A DNA stretch of 64,000 nucleotides from assembly GCA_965224235.1 (NCBI GenBank), contig CBDCYP010000002.1, forward strand, positions 1,054,001-1,118,000, read 5' to 3'. The stretch's first letter is position 1, and each line of letters starts with the position of its first letter. Source of the DNA: G958295935 sp965224235 (lineage in GTDB: Bacteria > Chloroflexota > Dehalococcoidia > Lucifugimonadales > Lucifugimonadaceae). The notes under the pieces are model-generated. The model was not told where the DNA came from. It did not search any database and was given only the letters and a program-made list of their open reading frames with translations. Made by a program: the position numbers and the translations under genes. Positions 23,701 through 31,096 of the stretch are shown piece by piece.

Positions 23701-24332
23701 TGGAACTGCAAGTCAAGAACAGCGCCGGAGAGGTGGTCGACACCATTGAGGTCAACGACGGTGTTTGGGCCGCGCCGCGTAACGACTCGTTGCTGCACCA
23801 GGCCGTAGTTGCGCAGCTCGCCAATCGACGTTCGGGCACTCACGATTCGATGCGTCGAAGTCAATCTCGATACTCCACGGCGAAAATTCGCTCGCAGAAG
23901 GGGACGGGGCGATCCCGGCAAGGCAGCCGGAGTTCGATGCTCTTGGGGAACAGCGTGGCCCACGGTCCGCACCCGCGATCTCACCGGCAGCGGCTGCCGA
24001 AGAAGATGCGGCGGCATGCCCTGCGGGTTGCGCTTTCGGACAAGGTCAGAGAAGAAAGCCTTACGGTGATCGATACGATATCGATCGACGAGCCGAGGAC
24101 CAGATTCGTGAAGGACCTGGTGTCGGCGTTCGGACTGTCAGGCGGCGCGTTGGTTGTCACGGAATCGGCGAATCCGGTTTTTGTGAAGTCTGCGGGTAAT
24201 ATTGAAGGTGTGGAGGTGTTGCCGGCGCCCCAACTGAATCCACTTGAGGCAACGGCGGCGCGACACCTGCTCATCACGCGGGACGCGGTGAAAGTCGTCG
24301 ATTCTATGTGGGGCGATGGAGGTGCGGAATGA
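23700..24332 (+). CDS. rplD: 50S ribosomal protein L4
   Basis: Binds 23S rRNA and sends a loop into the exit tunnel. The 210-residue start is the GTG at 23700 (MELQVKNSAGEVVDTIEVND), overlapping the rplC stop by one base (TAGTG). The tunnel loop KIRSQKGTGRSRQGSRSSML is recognisable; macrolide resistance maps to this KGTGR(A/S)RQGS stretch, which is wild-type-like here. The C-terminal Rossmann-like part ends HLLITRDAVKVVDSMWGDGG. In Escherichia coli L4 also represses the S10 operon; nothing in this sequence tests that here. Confidence 0.97.
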   Translation: MELQVKNSAGEVVDTIEVNDGVWAAPRNDSLLHQAVVAQLANRRSGTHDSMRRSQSRYSTAKIRSQKGTGRSRQGSRSSMLLGNSVAHGPHPRSHRQRLPKKMRRHALRVALSDKVREESLTVIDTISIDEPRTRFVKDLVSAFGLSGGALVVTESANPVFVKSAGNIEGVEVLPAPQLNPLEATAARHLLITRDAVKVVDSMWGDGGAE

Positions 24333-24616
24333 ATCCCGCCAGAGTCCTTAAGCGGCCTCTCATCACCGAGCAAAGCACGATCCTCCAGGAAAGTGGCAAG
24401 TACGTATTTGAGATTGACACTCGCGCCACAAAGGCCGATGTCGCGGCGGCGGTCGAATGGGCGTTCGACGTGAACGTGCGGTCAGTCAACACGCTAAAGG
24501 TCAGAGGCAAGGTAAAGCAGTACGGCCGTAGCCGGCCGTCGAAACAACCGGACTGGAAAAAAGCGATCGTGACGCTCAGCCCGGGTAACACCATTCAGTT
24601 ATTCGAGGGTACGTAG
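24329..24616 (+). CDS. rplW: 50S ribosomal protein L23
   Basis: Exit-tunnel rim protein that docks trigger factor and SRP. The ATG at 24329 overlaps the rplD stop (ATGA) and has GGAGGTG just upstream, which fixes the start; 95 residues. Motifs: VLKRPLITEQST, FEIDTRATKADVAAAVEWAF and VNTLKVRGKVKQYGR. Confidence 0.97.
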   Translation: MNPARVLKRPLITEQSTILQESGKYVFEIDTRATKADVAAAVEWAFDVNVRSVNTLKVRGKVKQYGRSRPSKQPDWKKAIVTLSPGNTIQLFEGT

Positions 24617-24619
24617 GCG

Positions 24620-25453
24620 ATGGGTCTCAGGGCACATAAACCTACGTCGCCGGGTAGGCGCAACGCAATTGCGTCTGACTTCAGCGAGATAACCAAGTCG
24701 TCTCCTGAAAAGTCCCTGTTGGCGCCGCTCACCAAGAAGGGCGGGCGCAACAACCGAGGCCGCATTACCGTCAGGCACAGGGGAGGCGGGCACAAGCGGC
24801 GTTACCGGATCATCGACTTCGCCCGGGCGGCCAGCAAGTCGGACGCCACGGTTCTTGCCATTGAGTACGATCCCAACCGGACTGCGCGAATTGCGTTGGT
24901 TCGTTACGAAGACGGCAAGAAGAAGTATGTGATTGCGCCCGAGCGGTTGAGTGTGGGCGAAAAGATTCGCAACGGTGAAGACGCGCCGGTCACTCCCGGC
25001 AACGCCATGAAGGTGGGGCGCCTGCCGCCAGGTACGTACGTCCACAATGTCGAGCTCATCCCCGGCAATGGCGGGCAGTTGGTCCGCAGCGCCGGCGCTG
25101 TAGCGCAGATCATGGCCCACGAAGCCGGTTACACGCTAGTAAGGCTGCCCAGCGGCGAAATGCGGCGTGTGTTGAGCGATTGCACGGGAACGGTCGGGCA
25201 GGTCGGTAATCTTGACCATAAGAATCAGAAGCTTGGCAAGGCCGGCAGGAACAGGCACCGGGGCCGTCGGCCAACAGTGCGAGGTTCAGCGATGAGCCCG
25301 GCAGCGCACCCGCATGGCGGTGGTGAAGGCCGTTCGCCCATCGGTATGCCTGGTCCAAAGACTCCTTGGGGCAAGCCGGCCCTGGGGCATCGAACTCGCA
25401 AGAAGAACCACAGGACGGACAACCAGATATTGAGGAGGCGTTACGAAGTCTAG
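24620..25453 (+). CDS. rplB: 50S ribosomal protein L2
   Basis: Universally conserved 23S rRNA binder next to the peptidyl-transferase centre, needed for subunit association. The 277 residues are of normal length. Features: GRITVRHRGGGHKRRYR, IEYDPNRTARIALVRY, LPSGEMRRVLSDC and the C-terminal AAHPHGGGEGRSPIG with the essential His, then KTPWGKPALGHRTRKKNH. It starts three bases after the rplW stop. Confidence 0.98.
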   Translation: MGLRAHKPTSPGRRNAIASDFSEITKSSPEKSLLAPLTKKGGRNNRGRITVRHRGGGHKRRYRIIDFARAASKSDATVLAIEYDPNRTARIALVRYEDGKKKYVIAPERLSVGEKIRNGEDAPVTPGNAMKVGRLPPGTYVHNVELIPGNGGQLVRSAGAVAQIMAHEAGYTLVRLPSGEMRRVLSDCTGTVGQVGNLDHKNQKLGKAGRNRHRGRRPTVRGSAMSPAAHPHGGGEGRSPIGMPGPKTPWGKPALGHRTRKKNHRTDNQILRRRYEV

Positions 25454-25507
25454 GCAGCAGGCCGCTTGAAGATGCGGCCGACGTTTGGGCGGCGCTTGTA
25501 AACAGAT

Positions 25508-25780
25508 ATGTCGCGTTCAGTCAAAAAGGGTCCCTATGTGGACGAAAAGCTGATGAAGAAGGTCCGCCGGGCCAGGTCGACGGGCGCCAGGGATGCGATT
25601 CGCACGTGGGCGCGGTCTTCCATGATGATGCCGGAGATGGTAGGGCTCACCCTCGCCATTCACGACGGCCGCCGGTTTGTGCCGGTTCTTGTGTCTGAAA
25701 ACATGGTGGGGCACCGGCTCGGCGAGTTCGCCCCGACGCGTTTATTCAGGGGCCACTCCTCCAAGGTGGACAGAGGCTAG
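25508..25780 (+). CDS. rpsS: 30S ribosomal protein S19
   Basis: Head protein that contacts the A-site finger and tRNA. 90 residues from MSRSVKKGPYVDEKLMKKVR; RTWARSSMMMPEMVGLTLAI and GHRLGEFAPTRLFRGH are the family core. Part of the S10 cluster between rplB and rplV. Confidence 0.97.
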   Translation: MSRSVKKGPYVDEKLMKKVRRARSTGARDAIRTWARSSMMMPEMVGLTLAIHDGRRFVPVLVSENMVGHRLGEFAPTRLFRGHSSKVDRG

Positions 25781-25808
25781 AGGGTTAGTCAGGGTAACCG
25801 GGCACAAG

Positions 25809-26153
25809 ATGGCTAAAGCGGTATCAAAACTCGTCGGGATTTCGAGCACAAAGCTTCGGCACGTGATCGATCTCGTTCGCGGCGCGCCGGTTGACGAAGC
25901 GATAGAGACGCTTCGATTTATGACCACGCCGGCGGCTACGGACGTGAGAAAGACCGTGCAGTCAGCGGCCGCGAACGCGGAAAACAACGATTTGCAGGAC
26001 CGCGACACGTTGATTGTCAAAGAGATATATGCAGACAAGGGACCGTCACTAAAACGATTCCGGCCCAAGGCCCGCGGCCGCGCGGGAGCATTCGACCGGC
26101 CAACAAGTCACATCACTGTCATAGTGGATGCGGCGGAGCAGGAATCGCTGTAA
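25809..26153 (+). CDS. rplV: 50S ribosomal protein L22
   Basis: Lines the exit tunnel with a long beta-hairpin. The ATG at 25809 gives 114 residues (MAKAVSKLVGISSTKLRHVI); codons upstream offer no start codon before the rpsS frame. The hairpin region is DKGPSLKRFRPKARGRAGAF followed by SHITVIV. The N-terminus is a little divergent (SSTKLRHVIDLVRG for the usual SPRKVRLVADLIRG). Confidence 0.95.
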   Translation: MAKAVSKLVGISSTKLRHVIDLVRGAPVDEAIETLRFMTTPAATDVRKTVQSAAANAENNDLQDRDTLIVKEIYADKGPSLKRFRPKARGRAGAFDRPTSHITVIVDAAEQESL

Positions 26154-26185
26154 CGGCGGAGCTGGCGGTAAGGCCAGGAAACTTC

Positions 26186-26905
26186 ATGGGACAAAAAACA
26201 CATCCGATAGGCTTTCGGCTAGGCATAATCCAGGATTGGCAGTCGCACTGGTTCGCAAATAAGGCTAGCGACTACCGCCGCCTGACGTTGGAAGATGAGT
26301 CGATCCGCGGCTTGATCAACGAGCGATACGGTGACAGCGGCGCGATCTCTCGCGTCGACATCGAACGCGGCCCGCAAGACCTGGTCGTTACTATCAATAC
26401 GGCGCGGCCGGGTATCATCATCGGGCGGGGCGGTCAACGTGTTGACGAGCTTCGCTCCGACCTGGAAAAGCTGACAGGGAAGCGGGCGCGGCTGAATATT
26501 CAGGAAGTACGGCAGCCTGAACTGGACGCCAAACTCGTCGGCCGTAGTGTGGCCGAGCAACTGGAGCGCAGGGTTGCGTACAGACGGGCGATGCGCCTGA
26601 CCATACAACGCACCATGCAGGCCGGAGCCAAAGGCATCAAGATCATCGCGTCCGGCCGTCTGGGCGGCGCCGAGATCGCCCGATCCGACAAGCAGATGGA
26701 GGGTCGAATTCCGTTGCACACCCTTCGCGCCGAGATCGACTTTGCGATCTCTGTAGCCAAGACGACGTTCGGGGTAGTGGGCGTAAAAGTGTGGATCTAC
26801 CGCGGCGACATATTGCCGACCGACGAGATTGTGCGCACCCGATCGGTGGGAAGAATGTCTTTGGGCCGCAGCCCCGAGACACAGTCCAGCGAATCGAGGT
26901 CCTGA
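26186..26905 (+). CDS. rpsC: 30S ribosomal protein S3
   Basis: Part of the mRNA entry pore and helicase with S4 and S5. 239 residues: GQKTHPIGFRLGIIQDWQSHW, the KH domain with INTARPGIIIGRGGQRVDEL, then the C-terminal domain (GRLGGAEIARSDKQMEGRIP, KVWIYRGDILP) and a short Ser/Arg tail. The S5 neighbour in the pore carries a very unusual extension in this organism (see rpsE). Confidence 0.98.
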   Translation: MGQKTHPIGFRLGIIQDWQSHWFANKASDYRRLTLEDESIRGLINERYGDSGAISRVDIERGPQDLVVTINTARPGIIIGRGGQRVDELRSDLEKLTGKRARLNIQEVRQPELDAKLVGRSVAEQLERRVAYRRAMRLTIQRTMQAGAKGIKIIASGRLGGAEIARSDKQMEGRIPLHTLRAEIDFAISVAKTTFGVVGVKVWIYRGDILPTDEIVRTRSVGRMSLGRSPETQSSESRS

Positions 26906-26922
26906 CACTACGGCAGGCCGAA

Positions 26923-27339
26923 ATGCTTCAACCCAAAAGAACGAAATACAGAAAAATGCACCGCGGCCGGCTGAAGGGCCTGCGGACAAGCGGGAGTACG
27001 CTGGTTTTTGGCGACTTTGGCCTGAAGGCCGAAGAGCCGAGTTGGCTTACCAGCCGGCAGATCGAGTCGGCAAGACGAGCCATCACCGGCCACGTCCGCC
27101 GAGGCGGCCAGATATGGATACGCGTGTTCCCCGACAGGCCAGTTAGCTCCAGGCCTGCAGAGACGCGGATGGGCGGCGGCAAGGGCGCGGTGGACCATTG
27201 GGTGGCGGCCGTTAGGCGGGGGCGCGTGCTTTTTGAGATGGCGGACGTGCCGGAAGATCTGGCGCGCGAAGCGCTGAGGCTGGGCTCTCACAAATTGCCG
27301 ATGCCCACGCGAATCGTTGCTCGAAGCGAAGAGATTTAA
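26923..27339 (+). CDS. rplP: 50S ribosomal protein L16
   Basis: A-site protein of the large subunit. The ATG at 26923 gives the canonical MLQPKRTKYRKMHRGRLKG start and 138 residues; the longer open frame upstream overlaps rpsC and is ignored. GGQIWIRVFPDRPVSSRPAETRMG and GSHKLPMPTRIV complete the family pattern. Followed by rpmC after 12 bp. Confidence 0.98.
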   Translation: MLQPKRTKYRKMHRGRLKGLRTSGSTLVFGDFGLKAEEPSWLTSRQIESARRAITGHVRRGGQIWIRVFPDRPVSSRPAETRMGGGKGAVDHWVAAVRRGRVLFEMADVPEDLAREALRLGSHKLPMPTRIVARSEEI

Positions 27340-27351
27340 TTAACGAACACG

Positions 27352-27672
27352 ATGAATATCAACGAAGTAAGAGAGCTAAACACTCAGGAGTTGCAACAGG
27401 AACTCGGTGAGCAGGAACGGGCGTTGATGAATCTCAGGTTCAGGATGGCCACCTTGCAACTGTCCGACTCGAGTCAGATCAAAAGTACGCGGCGCGCAGT
27501 GGCGAGAATTCGAACTGTCATGCGGGAACGCCAGATCGTTGTCCAATACAACCTGGCGGCGAGGCCATCAGCTACGGCGGTGGCGGAGCCGGTAGAGGAG
27601 CCTGTGGAGTCTGAGGCCGAGGAGGCCAAAGAGGAAACAGTCGACAGCGATGGAAAACAGGTAGAGGAGTAA
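27352..27672 (+). CDS. rpmC: 50S ribosomal protein L29 with acidic C-terminal tail
   Basis: Small tunnel-exit protein next to L23, a contact for SRP and trigger factor. The core (residues 1-66: VRELNTQELQQELGEQERAL, NLRFRMATLQL, ARIRTVMRER) is standard. The protein then continues for about 40 residues with an acidic, low-complexity tail (EPVEEPVESEAEEAKEE), giving 106 residues where 60-70 is usual. The tail is in frame with a normal stop directly before rpsQ. Acidic tails at the tunnel exit could affect chaperone docking; that is inference. Confidence 0.96.
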   Translation: MNINEVRELNTQELQQELGEQERALMNLRFRMATLQLSDSSQIKSTRRAVARIRTVMRERQIVVQYNLAARPSATAVAEPVEEPVESEAEEAKEETVDSDGKQVEE

Positions 27673-27676
27673 AGGA

Positions 27677-27991
27677 TTGGCGGGAAGACGGCGCACACGC
27701 GTTGGTACCGTGCTTAGCGACAAGGCCGACAAGACGATCACCGTCGGTGTGTCTTGGCTACAGCGCGATCGTATTTACAGGAAGAAGAGGCGCAGGATGA
27801 CGCGCCTGGCCGCACACGATGAGGACAACCGGGCTCAGACCGGCGATCAGGTCCTCGTCGAAGAGTCCAGACCGTTGTCACGCATGAAGCGTTGGCGGCT
27901 GGTCGACGTGCTCGAAAAGGCGGACCTCGCCGAAGTCAAGCCCGTTGAGATCGATCCCGAAACCGCCCCGGCGCCCGACCAGGAAACCTAG
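27677..27991 (+). CDS. rpsQ: 30S ribosomal protein S17
   Basis: OB-fold protein that binds the 5' domain of 16S rRNA. TTG start at 27677, after AAAGGA, gives 104 residues (MAGRRRTRVGTVLSDKADKT). The core follows the family (TITVGVSW, YRKKRRRMTRLAAHDE, GDQVLVEESRPLSRMKRWRLVD). About 20 extra acidic/proline-rich residues (VKPVEIDPETAPAPDQET) extend the C-terminus. Confidence 0.96.
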   Translation: MAGRRRTRVGTVLSDKADKTITVGVSWLQRDRIYRKKRRRMTRLAAHDEDNRAQTGDQVLVEESRPLSRMKRWRLVDVLEKADLAEVKPVEIDPETAPAPDQET

Positions 27992-28059
27992 CCGAGTCAA
28001 TTCGCCTTAATTTTCGATAACCCTGCCTTGATCGGCGGGAGTCATCGAGTAACAGTCAA

Positions 28060-28428
28060 ATGATCCAACGAGAAACACGGCTAAAAGTGGCCGACAACTC
28101 AGGCGCACGCGAAGTGCTGTGCATCAACATCAGCGGCGGCGGATCGCGCAGGTACGCCCACCTCGGCGACGTGATCACCTGCTCGGTGAAGAATGCGACC
28201 CCGGGCGGGACTATTCGTATGCACCAGGTCATAAAAGCAGTGATCGTAAGGACGGCCAAAGAGCACCGCCGTTCGGACGGTTCTTACATCAGATTTGACG
28301 ACAACGCTTGCGTGATCGTCGGCGAGGACAAGAACCCCGCCGGCACGCGTATATTCGGCCCGGTAGCGAGGGAGCTTCGGGAGCGTGAATTCATGCGAAT
28401 CGTGTCCCTTGCCCCCGAGGTCCTTTAG
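28060..28428 (+). CDS. rplN: 50S ribosomal protein L14
   Basis: Interface protein forming bridge B8 and contacting L19 and 16S rRNA. 122 residues of normal length: MIQRETRLKVADNSGAREVL, GDVITCSVKNATPGGT, RFDDNACVIVGEDKNPAGTR, FGPVARELREREFMRIVSLA. A 68-bp gap separates it from rpsQ, the longest pause in this part of the cluster; I see no clear promoter in it. Confidence 0.98.
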   Translation: MIQRETRLKVADNSGAREVLCINISGGGSRRYAHLGDVITCSVKNATPGGTIRMHQVIKAVIVRTAKEHRRSDGSYIRFDDNACVIVGEDKNPAGTRIFGPVARELREREFMRIVSLAPEVL

Positions 28429-28451
28429 GGCGAGGCCGGGAGCTTATCGAG

Positions 28452-28763
28452 ATGGTGCAGCGAATCAAGACCGGAGACTCGGTGCTGATTCTTTCCGGTA
28501 AGGACAAGGGGAAGCGCGGAGCAGTCGTGCGCGTGTTTCCAAACGAAAACAGAGTGGTGGTTGAAGGAGTAAATGTGGTCACCAGGCACGTCAGGCAGCG
28601 GCAAGGCGCCCGCCAGACGGGTCTGGTCCAACAGGAATCGCCGATATCGGTTAGTAAAGTGATGCTGATTGACCCTGATACCGGCAAGCCGGGGCGCGCG
28701 ACATGGCGCTTCCTGGCAGATGGAACCAAGGTGAGGGCTATAAAGAGTGGCCGGCGAAACTGA
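28452..28763 (+). CDS. rplX: 50S ribosomal protein L24
   Basis: Assembly initiator of the large subunit with a KOW motif. 103 residues: IKTGDSVLILSGKDKGKRGA is the KOW loop, followed by VNVVTRHVRQRQGARQTGLV and the SKVMLIDPDTGKPGRATWRF end. Its 3' end overlaps the rplE start by 17 bp. Confidence 0.97.
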   Translation: MVQRIKTGDSVLILSGKDKGKRGAVVRVFPNENRVVVEGVNVVTRHVRQRQGARQTGLVQQESPISVSKVMLIDPDTGKPGRATWRFLADGTKVRAIKSGRRN

Positions 28764-29442
28764 AAAGCCAACCCGCAGCGCCCCGGCGAAGGGCAAGCCG
28801 CGCACGCGCAAGTCACCTGCAAAAGCCAGGCAGGAGGCGGCAACGCCTGTGGCTTCGAACGGTTCGGGAGAGCCGTTTGTACCCCGATTGCTCAGCATCT
28901 ACCGTTTGGAAGTTGCGCCTGTCATCACGCGCGAATTCGGATACACAAATCCGATGATGGCGCCCCAACTCTCAAAGGTCACAGTCAACATCGGATTGGG
29001 CGAGGCTCTGACGAATTCAGGGTCCCTGGACGCGGCGACCAGAGACCTTGCGACGATCACTGGCCAAAAGCCTGTGGTGACCAAAGCCAGGATTTCGATC
29101 GCCAACTTTCGGCTGCGCGCCGGAAATTCGGTTGGGGTTATGGTGACGCTGCGTGCGGCGCGGATGTGGCAATTTGTGGACCGATTGGTCAATCTGGCCC
29201 TGCCGCGGGTACGAGACTTCCGCGGCGTGCCAAGAAACTCGTTCGATGGACGGGGCAACTACACGCTGGGCCTCAGAGAGCAGATCGTGTTCCCTGAGAT
29301 TGATTACAATCTGATAGACCGCATGCGCGGGCTGCAAATGACTTTTGTGACGACGGCCCGAACAGACGAAGAGGCGAGGCGCCTGCTGGAATTGCTGGGC
29401 ATGCCGTTCGCCAGACCCGGTGAGGTCATCGGTTTCAGATAG
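28747..29442 (+). CDS. rplE: 50S ribosomal protein L5 with basic N-terminal extension
   Basis: Binds 5S rRNA and contacts P-site tRNA and S13. The GTG at 28747 is inside rplX (17-bp overlap) and gives 231 residues where about 180 is usual. The first 45 residues are low-complexity, Lys/Ala/Pro-rich (TRSAPAKGKPRTRKSPAKAR) and precede the normal core (VPRLLSIYRLEVAPVITREF, MVTLRAARMWQFVDRLVNLA, RDFRGVP, MTFVTTARTDEEARRLLELL). A later start near the core is possible, but no good ATG with a ribosome binding site is visible before the conserved region. Confidence 0.93.
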   Translation: MAGETEKPTRSAPAKGKPRTRKSPAKARQEAATPVASNGSGEPFVPRLLSIYRLEVAPVITREFGYTNPMMAPQLSKVTVNIGLGEALTNSGSLDAATRDLATITGQKPVVTKARISIANFRLRAGNSVGVMVTLRAARMWQFVDRLVNLALPRVRDFRGVPRNSFDGRGNYTLGLREQIVFPEIDYNLIDRMRGLQMTFVTTARTDEEARRLLELLGMPFARPGEVIGFR

Positions 29443-29495
29443 GCACATTGATGCGCCGGCCAATCGGCGCGTTAGACAGGATAAGGGGCCTTCTT

Positions 29496-29681
29496 TTGGC
29501 CAGAAAATCCAAAATAGAGCAATGGAAGAAGCCGAAGCGTTTCAAGGTTCGGCAGAAGAACCGGTGCAACCGATGTTGGCGGCCTCGGGCGTACATTCGT
29601 TTCGTCGGCCTATGCCGCATTTGCTTCCGAGAGATGGCTCTGCTTGGTCAGTTGCCGGGTATCCGGAAGGCGAGTCTTTGA
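29496..29681 (+). CDS. rpsN: 30S ribosomal protein S14, zinc-binding type (S14Z)
   Basis: Short 61-residue S14 of the zinc type. The TTG at 29496, preceded by AAGGGG, gives MARKSKIEQWKKPKRFKVRQ, exactly the expected beginning and length; the ATG at 29448 would add 16 unrelated residues. The zinc ligands are the two CxxC pairs in RCNRCWRP and GLCRICF. It ends PGIRKASL as in other S14Z proteins. Confidence 0.95.
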   Translation: MARKSKIEQWKKPKRFKVRQKNRCNRCWRPRAYIRFVGLCRICFREMALLGQLPGIRKASL

Positions 29682-29702
29682 CCGGATTCGGGAGTTAATC
29701 GA

Positions 29703-30101
29703 TTGCCAGTGACAGACCCCATAGCAGACATGCTCACCCGCATCCGGAATGCGGTTCAGGTGCGGCACGACCATGTGAACGTGCCTGCTTCCCGCATGAA
29801 ATCGTCGCTCCTTCGACTGTTGCAGGACGAAGGATTCATTACCGGTATAGAGCCGTACGAAGACGAACGTGTGAAGATGCTGCGAGTGGCCTTGCGGTAT
29901 TACGAAGACCGGGAGCCTGTGGTCCACGGACTGGAACGAATCAGCAAACCCGGCCTCCGGGTATATGTCGGCAAGACGCAGATTCCGCGCTACTACGGCG
30001 GTCTGGGCGTTTCTTTCATATCCACGTCGAGGGGCGTACTCACGGGGCGGCAGGCGTACATGCAAGGCATTGGAGGGGAGCTGCTTTTTTACGTCTGGTA
30101 G
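29703..30101 (+). CDS. rpsH: 30S ribosomal protein S8
   Basis: Binds the central domain of 16S rRNA; in some bacteria it is the repressor of the spc operon. TTG start at 29703 gives 132 residues (MPVTDPIADMLTRIRNAVQV). C-terminal motif STSRGVLTGRQAYMQGIGGE and ending LLFYVW match the family. Confidence 0.97.
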   Translation: MPVTDPIADMLTRIRNAVQVRHDHVNVPASRMKSSLLRLLQDEGFITGIEPYEDERVKMLRVALRYYEDREPVVHGLERISKPGLRVYVGKTQIPRYYGGLGVSFISTSRGVLTGRQAYMQGIGGELLFYVW

Positions 30102-30178
30102 GAGTAGCCGCCGTTACAACAGCGGTTCAGAGCTCTCCCGTCAGGCATGAAGGCAGTCACCGAAGGTATCGATAACAA

Positions 30179-30727
30179 ATGTCCAGGATAGGAAAATCAC
30201 CCATACCCGTGCCCGACGATGTCACCGTCACAATCGATGGCCTCAAGGTGTCCGCCAAGGGCAAGCTCGGCGAACTCGCAGCAGAATTTGCTCCCACGAT
30301 GAAGATAGTTCTGGCAGACGGCGTGCTTACAGTCGATCGTCCGAACGACTTGCCTCCGCAGCGGGCCCTCCACGGCCTGACGAGGAGTCTGTTGGCCAAC
30401 ATGGTCAACGGGGTGAATTCCGGTTATGAGAAGACTCTTGAAATGGTGGGTACCGGCTACAGGGTAGAGCAGAAGGGCACGGGGCTGACTCTGCAGGTCG
30501 GATACTCACACCCCGTCGAGATTATGCCGCTCGCCGACAACGAACTCAGCGCCGTGGGCAACAACCGCATCGTGGTGAGGGGGGTCGACAAACAAGCAGT
30601 CGGCGAACAGGCTGCAAGTATTCGCAGGATCAGAAGGCCCAACACCTATACAGGTAAAGGGATCAAGTACGCCGATGAACAGATCAAGCGTAAGGCCGGC
30701 AAGGCCGCTACAGGAGCGTCGGGTTAA
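30179..30727 (+). CDS. rplF: 50S ribosomal protein L6
   Basis: Located near the sarcin-ricin loop and elongation-factor site. 182 residues with the two repeated L6 domains: MSRIGKSPIPVPDDVTVTID, then GVNSGYEKTLEMVGTGYRVE, and the C-terminal IRRIRRPNTYTGKGIKYADE. Its TAA is immediately followed by the TTG of rplR. Confidence 0.98.
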   Translation: MSRIGKSPIPVPDDVTVTIDGLKVSAKGKLGELAAEFAPTMKIVLADGVLTVDRPNDLPPQRALHGLTRSLLANMVNGVNSGYEKTLEMVGTGYRVEQKGTGLTLQVGYSHPVEIMPLADNELSAVGNNRIVVRGVDKQAVGEQAASIRRIRRPNTYTGKGIKYADEQIKRKAGKAATGASG

Positions 30728-31096
30728 TTGGGTACACGAAAGTTTGACGCCAGGCCCCGTTGGGTTCGGCACCGCAGGATCAGAAGACGTGTGAAGGGTT
30801 TGGCGGAAAGGCCGCGACTTGCGGTGTTTCGAAGTGTTAAACAGATCTACGCGCAGATCATCGACGATGAACGCGGCCACACTCTCGTAGCGGCGTCTTC
30901 ACTTGAACCGGAATTGCGCTCGGTTTGCCAGACCGCCGGGCGAGTGGGCGGCGCTGTTATCGTCGGAGAGGCGGTTGCCAAGCGCGCTAAAAAGGCCGGC
31001 GTGTCCAAAGTGGCGCTCGACCGCGGCGGCTATAAATATCACGGCAGGGTCAAGGCTTTGGCTGACGCAGCCAGGTCCGAAGGGTTGGTTTTTTAG
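30728..31096 (+). CDS. rplR: 50S ribosomal protein L18
   Basis: 5S rRNA-binding protein. TTG start at 30728, directly after the rplF stop, 122 residues. RRVKGLAERPRLAVFRSVKQ, YAQIIDDERGHTLVAASS and DRGGYKYHGRVKALADAARS are the family landmarks. rpsE starts at the base after its stop. Confidence 0.97.
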   Translation: MGTRKFDARPRWVRHRRIRRRVKGLAERPRLAVFRSVKQIYAQIIDDERGHTLVAASSLEPELRSVCQTAGRVGGAVIVGEAVAKRAKKAGVSKVALDRGGYKYHGRVKALADAARSEGLVF